From positions 2,170,001 through 2,234,000 of the forward strand of contig OZ246890.1 of the NCBI GenBank assembly GCA_965231815.1: a stretch of DNA of 64,000 nt, written 5' to 3'. The DNA comes from JAPPFW01 sp965231815 (GTDB taxonomy: Bacteria; Actinomycetota; Acidimicrobiia; Spongiisociales; Spongiisociaceae). Shown here in pieces: positions 19,086 through 27,976 of this stretch (position 1 is its first letter; every line of letters begins with the position of its first letter). Under the pieces are notes generated by a model. It had not been told where the DNA came from. It searched no databases and saw only the letters and a list, made by a program, of their open reading frames with translations. The translations under genes and the position numbers were made by a program.

Positions 19086-21671
19086 ATGCGTACAACCATG
19101 ACCGTGCATCGGTTTCGTCCTGCCCGCAGCCTATGGTCGGCCCTCCTCGTATCGGGTTTCGGGTTGCTCCACCGGCGTGCCGTGCTGCGTAGATGGCTGG
19201 TGGGCGCCTCCCTGGCGCTTGGTTTGCTGAGTTGGATCGCACCCGCCGGAGCGACCTCTCCGTGTGGATCGGAAACGGTGGTTCCTGCTTCCCAACCCGG
19301 TCTCCGGTCGGAGTGTGAGGCTGTCTGGGCTCTCTACACCGGCTTCGACGATCCCGGTTCCCTCGACGATGAGGACAACCCGACCGCTTGGCTTCCCACG
19401 GTTCCGTTCATCGAGTGGCAAGGTCTGGTCGTGACGGACGGGGCGGTCCGGGCGCTGATACTGCCCGGCTCAGGTTTGGAGGGGGTGCTATCACCTGAGA
19501 TCGGGAGACTTATCGGCCTGGTAATCCTGGACCTGTCCGGCAATAGCCTGCGCGGGTCGATTCCCGCTGAACTGGGTGGGTTGACCGGACTGGAATCCTT
19601 GTTCCTTCACAACAATCAGTTGTCGGGACCGTTGCCTAGGGAACTCGGTTCCCTCACCGGCCTGAAGGTACTGGAGTTGAGCGGGAACCGCTTGAGTGGC
19701 GCCATCCCTCGCCAGATCGGACAACTCACCGCGCTGGAGGGCCTGTTCCTTCACGGTAACCGCTTCTCCGGCTCGATCCCCAAGGAATTGGGGTCACTCT
19801 CCAACCTGGAGAGGCTCTTCCTGCAGCGCAACCGGCTGGTCGGCCGGATTCCTCCCGAACTAGGCCTCCTTTCCGAGTTGGCCGGCCTAGACCTCAGCAT
19901 GAACGGTCTCTCCGGGCCTGTGCCGGCGGCCCTGGAAGGGCTCGCCAAGTTGGAGATCCTGCGGCTGCACGGTAACCGTCTGTCGGTTTCCGGGTTGGGC
20001 GGGCCGTTCTCTCCCGATCCACTCGTGCCGGAGCCGACCCCTGTTTCCGATGAGTGGCCGCCTTCCCCTCCGGGCGGGCGGTTCTCCGACGATAACGGGA
20101 GTCTCCATGAGTCCAACATCGAGACCATCGCCGCCCTGGGCGTGACCCTGGGATGCAACCCCCCGCAGAATGACCGTTCCTGTCCGGGAGAGGTGGTGAC
20201 TAGGGCGCAGATGGCGGTCTTGCTCGCGCGGGCGTTGGGCGGTAGTAGCGATGCCGCATCCACCGGAGTTCGAGTGGAAGACGCACCTGAGGACGCTTGG
20301 TATCTCGACGACTTACGGCGTCTGGTAGCTCGGGGGATCGTTGAGCTTCCGGAAGACGGGACCTTCCGCCCGCTCGATCCGCTAACCCGCCTGGAAATGG
20401 CCGTACTCCTGGCTCGGGCGTTCCCGAACATCGAGGAGGTACCGGAACCGGCGGGTGTCTTCGGCGATGTTCCGGCCGGCTGGAGCGAAGCCGGCGCGGT
20501 TGAAGGAGTTCTGGAGGCGGGCGTGACAACCGGATGCTCGACCGAACCTCTGTCATACTGCCCATTCCGGTCCGTGACCCGCGATCAGATGGCCACCTTC
20601 CTGGTCCGAGCGTTCCGAACCGAGTCCGACGGCGCGGGCGCCGATCGCCTGCCCGGGAGCGGGATTCAGGTGAGGATGGCCCGGGCCGGGTGGCCTTCCG
20701 GAGACTTCCAAGCCACTCTTTATCGTATTCTCCTGGCGGAACTCGGCTATCAGGTGAGCGAACCGCCGGAACGAGAGCGGGACCCGATGGATGCTTACCT
20801 GGGGATGGCGGAAGGGCGGATCGACTTCTGGGCCTCCGGTTGGTTCCCGGATCACGATTCCTTTTTGGAAACCCGGATCGGAGATGGGTCGCGGGTCGGT
20901 GACCATGTGACGCCGATCGGCGCCCAGATGATGGCCGGAGGATTTCAAGGGATCCTGGTTTCCAAGGCGTTTGCCGAGACGCACGGGATCGAAACGCTTG
21001 ATGATCTCAACCGCAGTCCTACCGCTCTGGCCGAGTTCGACGCCACCGACGCCAACCCCGGGAACGGTCTCGCGGACATCTACGGGTGCCCTGTAGGTTG
21101 GTCTTGTTACGACATACTCGACAGCATGATTGCCTTCTCGGGTTGGGCGAACATCGATCAGGTCACCGGTCGGCATGAAGCCATGCACGCTGAGGCTGTA
21201 GCCAAGCTCGGGCAAGGAACGCCGATTCTCGTATACGCATGGGCGCCCAGCAAGCATCTTGCTAGCTTCATGCCGGGGGTGGAAACGGTGTGGTTGGGTG
21301 TCGAGAAGGTGCTTGACGATTCCAACCCGCGGGGGACGCCCGGTGGGGAAGGGTTCGATCAAAGGCCGGGGACAGTCGCGCTCGGACCCTCGATGTGCCC
21401 CGCGGTCGGAGACTCAGGTTCGTGCCTGCTGGGTTGGAGAGTGTCCGATATCCGAGTGGCCGCCCCTGTGGAGTTTCTCGATACCCATCCGGCGGTTGCG
21501 CGACTACTCGAACTCGTCCGGCTGGACCCATTGGCGGTATCCGGTCAGATCGCAATGCAAAGCCGGGGCGCCGATGTCAACGACCTGGCGTCCCGCTGGA
21601 TCGCGCAGAATCGCGATCTTGTCGACATCTGGCTCATCCAAGCTCGCGCTGCCGGGAGCGCCTCAGAGTGA
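19086..21671 (+). CDS. Secreted LRR-SLH-substrate-binding fusion protein
   Basis: An 861-residue exported protein. A long signal peptide (hydrophobic core about residues 39-52, ending APAGATS) is followed by a Cys-containing cap. Seven 24-residue plant-type leucine-rich repeats (about residues 133-300) follow the pattern G-x-I-P-x-E-L-G-x-L-x-x-L-x-x-L-x-L-x-x-N-x-L-S. Three S-layer-homology repeats (about 335-520, with VTRAQMAVLLARA) should tether it to the cell wall. The last 330 residues resemble OpuAC/ProX-type binding proteins for betaine-like solutes (VRMARAGWPSGDFQ, DFWASGWFPDH). No transporter genes are adjacent. Its role (sensing, adhesion, solute capture) is unknown. Confidence 0.8.
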   Translation: MRTTMTVHRFRPARSLWSALLVSGFGLLHRRAVLRRWLVGASLALGLLSWIAPAGATSPCGSETVVPASQPGLRSECEAVWALYTGFDDPGSLDDEDNPTAWLPTVPFIEWQGLVVTDGAVRALILPGSGLEGVLSPEIGRLIGLVILDLSGNSLRGSIPAELGGLTGLESLFLHNNQLSGPLPRELGSLTGLKVLELSGNRLSGAIPRQIGQLTALEGLFLHGNRFSGSIPKELGSLSNLERLFLQRNRLVGRIPPELGLLSELAGLDLSMNGLSGPVPAALEGLAKLEILRLHGNRLSVSGLGGPFSPDPLVPEPTPVSDEWPPSPPGGRFSDDNGSLHESNIETIAALGVTLGCNPPQNDRSCPGEVVTRAQMAVLLARALGGSSDAASTGVRVEDAPEDAWYLDDLRRLVARGIVELPEDGTFRPLDPLTRLEMAVLLARAFPNIEEVPEPAGVFGDVPAGWSEAGAVEGVLEAGVTTGCSTEPLSYCPFRSVTRDQMATFLVRAFRTESDGAGADRLPGSGIQVRMARAGWPSGDFQATLYRILLAELGYQVSEPPERERDPMDAYLGMAEGRIDFWASGWFPDHDSFLETRIGDGSRVGDHVTPIGAQMMAGGFQGILVSKAFAETHGIETLDDLNRSPTALAEFDATDANPGNGLADIYGCPVGWSCYDILDSMIAFSGWANIDQVTGRHEAMHAEAVAKLGQGTPILVYAWAPSKHLASFMPGVETVWLGVEKVLDDSNPRGTPGGEGFDQRPGTVALGPSMCPAVGDSGSCLLGWRVSDIRVAAPVEFLDTHPAVARLLELVRLDPLAVSGQIAMQSRGADVNDLASRWIAQNRDLVDIWLIQARAAGSASE

Positions 21672-21720
21672 TAAGGACAGACGGGGATCGCTCGCCGTCA
21701 CCGGTAGTAGAGTTGTCGGC

Positions 21721-22014
21721 ATGACCGGATCTCTCACTCTCATCGCCCGTATCCGTGCCCGCGAGGGGTCTGAGCAAACGGTCCGCGAAGCCCTCGCAGC
21801 GCTTGTGGCGCCAACGCTGGAAGAGGAAGGCTGCTTGGAGTACCGCCTCCATGTGGTCAACGACGATCCGGGCCTTTTCTATTTCGTGGAGAACTGGCGG
21901 ACGGTCGAAGACCTGGAGAGACACCTGACCTCCCCGCACATCGGCCGGGCACGAACCGTTCTCGAAGGACATGTGGAAGAGAGCGAAGATACGCGGATGA
22001 CCCGCATAGCCTGA
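21721..22014 (+). CDS. ABM-domain monooxygenase-like protein
   Basis: A 97-residue dimeric ferredoxin-fold protein of the antibiotic-biosynthesis-monooxygenase type. TLIARIRAREGSEQTVREAL starts the first half, with EEGCLEYRLH, FYFVENWRTVEDLERHLTSPH and a C-terminal helix as in YgiN-like quinone or small-molecule oxygenases. The ATG at 21721 is the first start after the upstream gene; the longer frame lies inside that gene. The substrate cannot be told from the sequence. Confidence 0.85.
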   Translation: MTGSLTLIARIRAREGSEQTVREALAALVAPTLEEEGCLEYRLHVVNDDPGLFYFVENWRTVEDLERHLTSPHIGRARTVLEGHVEESEDTRMTRIA

Positions 22015-22030
22015 GCTTCCTGATTCCTTT

Positions 22031-22062
22031 CCTTCGGCGGAGACCGCTCCCCGCCGAAAGTT
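22031..22062 (+). terminator. Hairpin terminator after the ABM gene
   Basis: CTTCGGCGG and CCGCCGAAAG form a strong 9-10 bp stem with a 9 nt loop, 16 nt after the stop of the ABM gene, followed by a short TTAC tract. It fits an intrinsic terminator, although the T-run is weak. Confidence 0.6.
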
Positions 22063-22071
22063 ACTCCCTGG

Positions 22072-22166
22072 GAGGGTGCTGAGAAACCTCTCGTTGGCCC
22101 GAAGTCCGATGGCGAACTCCCTGGTCAGCGAACGGAGGGCCAACCGTAATCCCGTTTTTGCCCTCC
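22072..22166. repeat. 110-bp CTAG-family mini-element, diverged copy
   Basis: Begins GAGGGTGCTGAGAAACC and ends GTTTTTGCCCTC, the inverted-repeat ends of the small-element family best seen at 52036-52259. It is shorter (95 bp) and its interior has diverged, with CTGGTCAG where other copies have CTGACCAGG. Flanks are CTGG and CTGT. Confidence 0.65.
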
Positions 22167-22671
22167 TGTGTCCTGAGTCGAGGATTCGTTGACGATGGCG
22201 GTAACCAGTCGGGTGTGTCGGCAGGCTCGGGGATCCGAGAACGCGAAAAACGCCGGAACGGTTGTCTCCAAACAGGGCCCGCCCCCGCCTCCACCTCCGA
22301 GGTCTTCTGAACGCGATTCGCCGAACCCGCCGTCGGGGGAGACGGTCGAATTGTCCACAGCTTGATGATCCCTGCCCCGGTTCGTTCGGTACCGAACAAC
22401 CCGAACCGGCGGTGTTTAAGGCTATCTACCATTATGCATCCAGGGTGGGACACTTCCAGACCACACTCCCGGAAACAGCACCCCATCCGGAACGCACAGA
22501 CTGGTTGAATCAATCCCTATCTTTGAGACGAGCCTTCCTGCAGGACAAGCGAACTAACGATTCAGGAGACCAGCAACACTTGGTTTACCAGCGCGGCAGG
22601 TGCTTTGTGGATAGAGGTCGCGAAAATGTATCATCACTTTCCGGTAAGAGCTTTCTGAGAAAGGACCCAGT
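22167..22671. other. Intergenic region upstream of the interrupted membrane gene
   Basis: About 500 bases with no gene. A perfect 14 bp palindrome GTTCGGTACCGAAC lies near 22386-22399. The stretch at 22.42-22.59 kb resembles the region before rnc (1266-1390), sharing CTACCA-N-TATGCA and AACGATTCAGGA motifs. An AAGGA ribosome site at 22661-22665 precedes the ATG at 22672. Confidence 0.5.
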
Positions 22672-22694
22672 ATGCAGAAGGAAAACCTCATTAA

Positions 22695-24525
22695 CCCCGA
22701 TTATTCATGGGTGGGGGGTCCGGGGTTGGTCGGGGGTGGGGTTTTAGGCTTCTGACCTGGGGACATGGTGTGTTAGGCGGACGGTTTGGGTGGTGTGTGG
22801 GTTTCACCTGTTGGGTGAATGCGGGGAGGGCCGCCGGGAGGGGGTTTGAAACCCGTGTTTTGTGGTGTTTGTTCGGGGGTGTTTGACGCGGGTGTGCCCT
22901 CCCGGTCTGCGATAGTTGAGTGTATGAGAAATCTTCGTATCGCTGAGGGGAGGGCATCCGCATGATGAAGGTTACCAGCACGAAGCCGCTGGCGGTTGAG
23001 GTGGACGATTCGGGGGTGGTGGGTCATGTGGGGTTGTGGTTGTTGGGCGGGTTCGCGGATCGTCTGGGGGTGGGTGACGCTTTGTCGGGGGTGTTCGACA
23101 GGTCGGGTGTGGTTCATGATCGGGGGAAGGTGTTGGTGCATGCGATGTTGATGCTTTCGGGGGGTGGGGAGTGCTGCACGGATGTGGAGTTCCTGCGTTC
23201 GGAGCCGGGGTTGTTCGGTTCGGTGGCGTCGGACTCGACGCTGTACCGAACGATGCGCAGCATCGGTGGAGAAACGCGGGTCGGCCTCGCCGGGGCTATG
23301 GGCGGGGTTCGGGAACGGGTGTGGAACAAAGTGGACACCGACCCGACCTCTGCGGTGGTTTTGGACATCGACGCGTCGGTTCATGTGGTTCATTCCGAGA
23401 ACAAGGAGGGCGCGGCGCCGACGTATAAACGCAGCTACGGGTTTCACCCGATTTATTGTTTCGCCGACCGGACGGGGGAGTGCCTGTCGGTGTTGCTGCG
23501 TCCGGGCAACGCGGGGGCGAACACCGTAGCGGATCATGTGCAGGTCCTGGACCAGGCTATCGAAGCGTTGCCCGAACACATAGGGGTGGGACACCGGGAA
23601 GGCGACAACGAAGACACGGTTCGGTGGGAGGTGCGGGTCCGGGCGGATTCGGCGGCCGGTCCCACGTTCGCGAAGAAATGCCGGGAACGCAGGGTCGGGT
23701 TCAGTTTCGTAGCCCGCAAAACCGGGCCGATACAGGAAGCCATCAACCTCATCGACGTGGACGACCCACGCTGGGAAGCGGCCGTCCCGAACCGGCCGAC
23801 CCCGAGCAACAACAGCGAACCCCGCGCTCATGTCGCTGACCTCACCGACCTGGTCGACGCCGGGAACTGGCCACCCGGGGCCCGACTCGTCGTACGACGC
23901 GAACCCCGCCACCCCGGCGCGCAGCGTTCCCTCTTCCCCTCAGACGACTACCGCTACTGGGGACACTGGACCGACAACACAGCCGACGCTGCGGAAGCCG
24001 ACGCCGACATGCGCGCCCACGCCCGGGTCGAAGACCACATCGCCCGACTCAAAACCAGTGGTGCGCAACGGTTCCCGTTCACCGACCTCGAAACCAACCG
24101 CGCCTGGCTGGCTCTCGTCACCTGGGCCGACACACTCGTCCGCTGGTTCCAACACCTCACCCTCGCCGGTACCCGCCTCCGGCGGGCCCGACCCAAAACA
24201 TTACGCTGGGCACTATGGCACACCCCCGCCAAGCTCATACACCACGCCCGCAGAATCATCATACGCATCCCACAAACCTGGCCCACCGCACCCCTAATCA
24301 CCAGCATCCACCAACACCTCCGAACCATCTAACCAACCCCGACACGCCGCACCGAACCGCACACACCCAACCCGAACACGCCCCGAACCGGGAAGCCCAA
24401 CCGAAACAACACACCCCCCGACAAAACCGGCACGCATCAGACCCCCCACCCCGGCGAACACCACCCCAAACACCCCCAAAACCAGCCGAAACCCGCCCCC
24501 AAAGTCACACCGTGAATAATCAGGG
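22695..24525 (+). mobile_element. Complete IS1380-family insertion sequence, 1831 bp
   Basis: Ends CCCCGATTATTCATGG (left) and, read inward from the right, CCCTGATTATTCACGG are inverted repeats; TTAA is duplicated at both sides. The boundaries are confirmed because removing the element restores the reading frame of the gene it entered. It carries one intact transposase. Mini-elements at 16781, 25264 and 27977 share its ends. Confidence 0.93.
22962..24332 (+). CDS. IS1380-family transposase
   Basis: DDE transposase of 456 residues with an uninterrupted frame. Typical IS1380 stretches are SDSTLYRTMRSI near residue 91, VVLDIDASVHVVHS near residue 131 with the first catalytic Asp, SYGFHPIYCFADRTGECLS, and ARVEDHIARLKTSGAQRFPF near residue 350 with the catalytic Glu, followed by a basic C-terminus. 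It is likely active and could mobilise the related mini-elements in trans. ATG 22962 or 22965 are equally possible. Confidence 0.92.
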   Translation: MMKVTSTKPLAVEVDDSGVVGHVGLWLLGGFADRLGVGDALSGVFDRSGVVHDRGKVLVHAMLMLSGGGECCTDVEFLRSEPGLFGSVASDSTLYRTMRSIGGETRVGLAGAMGGVRERVWNKVDTDPTSAVVLDIDASVHVVHSENKEGAAPTYKRSYGFHPIYCFADRTGECLSVLLRPGNAGANTVADHVQVLDQAIEALPEHIGVGHREGDNEDTVRWEVRVRADSAAGPTFAKKCRERRVGFSFVARKTGPIQEAINLIDVDDPRWEAAVPNRPTPSNNSEPRAHVADLTDLVDAGNWPPGARLVVRREPRHPGAQRSLFPSDDYRYWGHWTDNTADAAEADADMRAHARVEDHIARLKTSGAQRFPFTDLETNRAWLALVTWADTLVRWFQHLTLAGTRLRRARPKTLRWALWHTPAKLIHHARRIIIRIPQTWPTAPLITSIHQHLRTI

Positions 24526-24931
24526 TTAAGGGTGTCATCCCGGGTGTGATGGCCGGCTACCTGTTCCTCGCCTACGCCGGAGTGGGTATGCAGGACATGA
24601 TCGGCGGGATGATCAACGCCAACGATTTTGCGGGTTTCATCATGCATATTGTGTTCAGCGCGATTATCGGCGCCCTCTACACGGCGGTATTCGTCTCTAC
24701 GGTGAAGATGGGCAATGCGCTTATGAACATCGTTGTGGGCGGTCTGATCTACGGTCTGATCTGGTGGATAGTGGGCGGCAATCTTATCCTGCCGCTCATC
24801 GCCGGCGGTGATGTGTTCGCGTTCGGTCTCGGTCCGAGCCTATACGGCCATATCATCTTCGGGCATGCTCTCGCCTTTCTCGTAACGTTGCGTGATCTGG
24901 CATTGGGCGCCAACTCCTGAACGAGTTTCTG

Positions 24932-24966
24932 AAACTCCGAGAGCTCCGGGTGGGCTCTCGGAGTTC
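24932..24966 (+). terminator. Intrinsic terminator
   Basis: AACTCCGAGAGC and GCTCTCGGAGTT form a perfect 12 bp stem with a 9 nt loop, followed by CTTGT. It lies 12 nt after the stop of the IS-interrupted membrane-protein gene. Confidence 0.85.
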
Positions 24967-24991
24967 TTGTATTGGTGTAGCAGAACGATCC

Positions 24992-25022
24992 CTAGCCCTG
25001 ATTCCTCGTGGATCGGGGCTAG
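24992..25022. repeat. Minimal palindromic remnant with IS1380-like ends
   Basis: CTAG-CCCTGAT...ATCGGGG-CTAG: two element-like ends face each other with only about 9 bases between them, and CTAG lies on both sides. It looks like a near-complete internal deletion or an excision footprint. It can also fold into a hairpin. Confidence 0.5.
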
Positions 25023-25263
25023 GGAGTCGAATGAGGTAGAGGAGTAATCGGGCTCATCGGAAACGGGTGGGGAACAGGGGATCTATCAGGGGGGGTTGGA
25101 ATCAAATCCGAAGAGCCACATTACCGAATGTGCACCTTCGGCACCGGGTTCTGTCACGCCTCCCGGCATCTCCAGACCCACCGGGACGCGCCGGAGGGGC
25201 GGGACCATGCTGTGGAACAGATGCCTGCAGAAGCCGACCGGGTCGACATCCGCACTACTCTAG

Positions 25264-25462
25264 CCCCGAATGTTCATGGTTGGGGTTTGGAGGAGAAGTG
25301 AAGTAGAGCCATATCGTCCTGACCAGGCAATACCGCCTTTTGCGTTTCCCGACTCGGTCGGGTATGGAGAGTCACCTCCAGGGTGAACCGTCGGTTTCTC
25401 CTAATACTCCGGTTGAACTGGCGTCACAGGCCTCGGTGTGTGGGAAACCTGAATAATCAGGG
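25264..25462. mobile_element. MITE-like element, 199 bp, flanked by CTAG
   Basis: Left end CCCCGAATGTTCATGG and right end CTGAATAATCAGGG resemble the IS1380 ends, and CTAG lies on both sides (25260-25263 and 25463-25466). The interior differs from the IS and holds CTGACCAGGC, a motif also found in the 110-bp family. The right CTAG supplies the stop codon of the neighbouring minus-strand gene. Confidence 0.7.
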
Positions 25463-26782
25463 CTAGATGGCGTGATACCTTATGGAACTCTCGACACCGC
25501 GCGGCGGCTCGGATGGCGACACGCTTGGGCGTGGCGTGCCATCTGGCCGGTATTCTCCTCCAACAAGCATCAGCATCATGTATAGGTAGATCTCAAGCCC
25601 GATGCTGGAGGAGATTAGATCAAGAACCCGTCGACAGAACAGGGTGTAGTTCTCCCTGTATGTCTCCTTGATCATTCCTGATGATGACTTGTGGCACACG
25701 ACTTCGTCGCTGCTGAAGTCGTAGAACGCTGCATTATGCCCGATTCCGTTCCTAATTTCGGATGTCATGTGGGGGACGAAGAGCCTGTCAAGCGGCGGAT
25801 ACTTGGCGAGATGGTCCGCCTTGTTTGCACTGGGCAACTCGGCAAAGCCTGGAATCACCGATAGGGTTCCCTTTCGCGTGGGGATAGACAGTTGGCGACG
25901 ATGAGCGATGGCTTCCACTCCAATAGCAAGAACAGCAATCTGGGAGATGGTCTCATAGCAACTTAGGTAGAAGTGCCGAATACGCTCGAAGTCCTTGCTG
26001 GTGACGGAGAAGGCTGTCAGGTCGGCTGGCTCGTTCTTCCAGTACCGTAGGTTGAGTATTGGACTCAAACTCTCCCAGATCTCCATGAACTCACGATGCA
26101 TGTCATGGATCTGACGCCAGAGTGCCGCTGCCAGTCCACTGGAGACGACGTTCTCAACTAATTCCTGTAGCAACTTCGTATCCGTTCGATACGCATCGCC
26201 CATACGCTCTCCGGCTTCCATAGCGACAGTGTCGATGTCAAATGTGAACCTTCGCAGAAAGTGCGCGGTCTGATCGTGCAGGAAACTCAGACGATCAATA
26301 CGCGTGTCGCCATCAGGAGTACCCCTGAACGTTGCTGTGGCCACCCGATCAAACAGGTCATCTCGTCCTGTTTCGAAATGGGAAAGGAGCTGGCGGAGAG
26401 GGTCCCAGATGGTGGTGCGCAGGGTGTGTCTAAGTTCCTCGTCGCGCTCGAATGCTTGGTAGTCATAAAACCGCCCCATAGCGGACATGAATGGACTGAA
26501 TACGCCCTCACGCTCCGCCAAGAGCTCGGAATCGAACGTTAGCACCGCCAGATGCTCATCATCGGTTGCGTCAGCTGCTGAGCCGGTTAGCCAGTGGCCA
26601 TTCCGTGGCCTCTCGTAGCGAAACTCAGTGGTGTCCTGATCGAGCAGTACTACGTAGACGATCTCAATGTCGCAGCCGGGACACGGGAATCTATGTGTCT
26701 GTCTTGAGCGATGACCAATCGCCGTGCGGATCAGCGTGATGCCATCGCAACTCTCACAGCGCAATACGTTTCGGTCGATCAT
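25463..26782 (-). CDS. Unknown protein with zinc ribbon and HEPN-like motif
   Basis: A 439-residue protein not recognised as a named family. An N-terminal zinc ribbon (CESC near residue 9, CPGC near residue 34) is followed by a mostly helical body. Near residue 345, EIRNGIGHNAAFYD carries R-N-x3-H, which fits the R-x4-6-H motif of HEPN ribonucleases; conserved aromatic residues follow. HEPN proteins commonly serve as toxins or antiviral RNases. Lower GC and surrounding mobile elements suggest acquisition. The TAG stop belongs to the CTAG flank of a mini-element, so the natural C-terminus may have been altered. The function is only a suggestion. Confidence 0.6.
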   Translation of the reverse strand: MIDRNVLRCESCDGITLIRTAIGHRSRQTHRFPCPGCDIEIVYVVLLDQDTTEFRYERPRNGHWLTGSAADATDDEHLAVLTFDSELLAEREGVFSPFMSAMGRFYDYQAFERDEELRHTLRTTIWDPLRQLLSHFETGRDDLFDRVATATFRGTPDGDTRIDRLSFLHDQTAHFLRRFTFDIDTVAMEAGERMGDAYRTDTKLLQELVENVVSSGLAAALWRQIHDMHREFMEIWESLSPILNLRYWKNEPADLTAFSVTSKDFERIRHFYLSCYETISQIAVLAIGVEAIAHRRQLSIPTRKGTLSVIPGFAELPSANKADHLAKYPPLDRLFVPHMTSEIRNGIGHNAAFYDFSSDEVVCHKSSSGMIKETYRENYTLFCRRVLDLISSSIGLEIYLYMMLMLVGGEYRPDGTPRPSVSPSEPPRGVESSIRYHAI

Positions 26783-26929
26783 CCTCGAACCTTACAGGAG
26801 AGCCCGCATGCCCATCCGCAGGAAGTGAGCAGCCACCGGACCCCCACGCCTCGGGGTTACCAATGTCGGTTGCTCGGTCGCGTTCTACATTGGTGTCGAG
26901 TTTTCGACGCACCAGCCAGCGTTGATTTT

Positions 26930-27402
26930 CGGCGAGGTTTCGTGTTCGGGGCATCTCGCGCTGTTGGCAAGGGACCGGGGAGAGGTTGAAATCTGCCTCC
27001 AACAGCTCATCTATCCCATACTGGACGACCGGAACATCACTCCTGCCAGCCACTATGTCCAACACCCCATGTCTGGAACTGGAAGGCCAACATCGCCGGA
27101 TGGAGTGCCCTGTTGGGCGAGCACGGCCGGTTCGGATGGTGTCGCTCCATACGGCGTCGCCAGCCCGAGCCGAGGACCTGTCGGGCCTGTCTCCGGCAGT
27201 CATCATCGTGGGCGAACTGGACCTGTTCGTGGATGAGGACATCGAGTACGCACAGCGCCTCATCCAAGCGGGCGTATCGGTCGAGTTACACGTGTTCCCC
27301 GGTGCCTTCCACGGAAGCGACATCATGGCGCCGGACGTCCGAGAACAGCCGGCGCTGGGCGGTGATCAGAACGGCAGGCCTGCGTCAGGCATTGCACGGT
27401 GA
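26930..27402 (+). pseudogene. Alpha/beta-hydrolase (esterase) remnant
   Basis: Pieces of a hormone-sensitive-lipase-type esterase appear in three frames: LALLARDRGEVEICLQQLIY with the family's YPILDDR, then WNWKANIAGWSALLGEHG near 27072-27125, then SPARAEDLSGLSPAVIIVG and ELHVFPGAFHGSD with the catalytic His near 27313. The N-terminal half and nucleophile region are missing or scrambled. It is a dead gene and no product is expected. Confidence 0.7.
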
Positions 27403-27581
27403 CAACTGACATGAAGTTGCTTCTCTCCACACCGGGATAGTTGGTTCCAAGGGTTTCTGGAAGTGGTCAGCGAGCCGTGAAGGTTGGGTCGCGCATCACC
27501 TGGATGCGATGGACAGGAAGCACTCGCCGCCTTTATTGAGCCTGGGCCGATTAGATATCTTTCCCGGACTTCACTTGTAGC

Positions 27582-27836
27582 TCAAGATAGAACACTCGCC
27601 CATATTTGAAGGACGAACCCTGCTACAAGAAAAAAGAGGGCAAGCCAGGATAGGCGACCATACAGCCGTCTCTGCTTCGGATCAGCCCCATCCAGGGCTA
27701 ACATTCCTTGTGTAGCCACCTTGGGAGGGAGCCCGAACAAAAAGAGCATAACCACTCCCACTATATCAAGGCTCAGCCCCAAGATATCTATCCCCGGCAT
27801 TAGGTTCATACCTTTGACTTTCGCGCCGTCTGTCAC
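27582..27836 (-). CDS. Small membrane protein, unknown
   Basis: 84 residues with two membrane helices (LGLSLDIVGVVMLFLFGLP and LSWLALFFLVAGFVLQIWAS) joined by a polar loop with DPKQRRLYGR. The start may be ATG 27836 or the ATG nine codons later (NLMPGIDILG). No family is recognised. The reading frame looks coding because hydrophobic segments and the charged loop are well ordered. It sits alone between mobile-element debris. Confidence 0.55.
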   Translation of the reverse strand: MTDGAKVKGMNLMPGIDILGLSLDIVGVVMLFLFGLPPKVATQGMLALDGADPKQRRLYGRLSWLALFFLVAGFVLQIWASVLS

Positions 27837-27976
27837 CGCGTACGAGGGTTGATCGGCGGTCGAATAAGCGCCCTTCCCACCCTCTGTACACTTGCTCCTC
27901 GCTTAGCAGTGGCAGGGGGATAATGCCTTCTTTTACGCTTGGTCATAGTGTTCGCCCCATGTCGTTCCATAGCCAG

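Larger units (their letters stand above)
22672..24920 (+). pseudogene. Small membrane protein gene split by IS1380 element
   Basis: ATG 22672 with an AAGGA site opens MQKENLI and is cut at TTAA (22691-22694). The frame resumes exactly after the second TTAA (24526-24529) as KGVIPGVMAGYLFLAYAG and runs to 24920. Removing the element and one TTAA restores a 134-residue protein with about four membrane helices, including IMHIVFSAIIGALYTAVFV and GLIYGLIWWIVGGNLILPLIA. A start at GTG 24546 or ATG 24549 inside the remaining part could still yield a product lacking the first 12-13 residues. I do not recognise the family. A strong terminator follows it. Confidence 0.85.
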
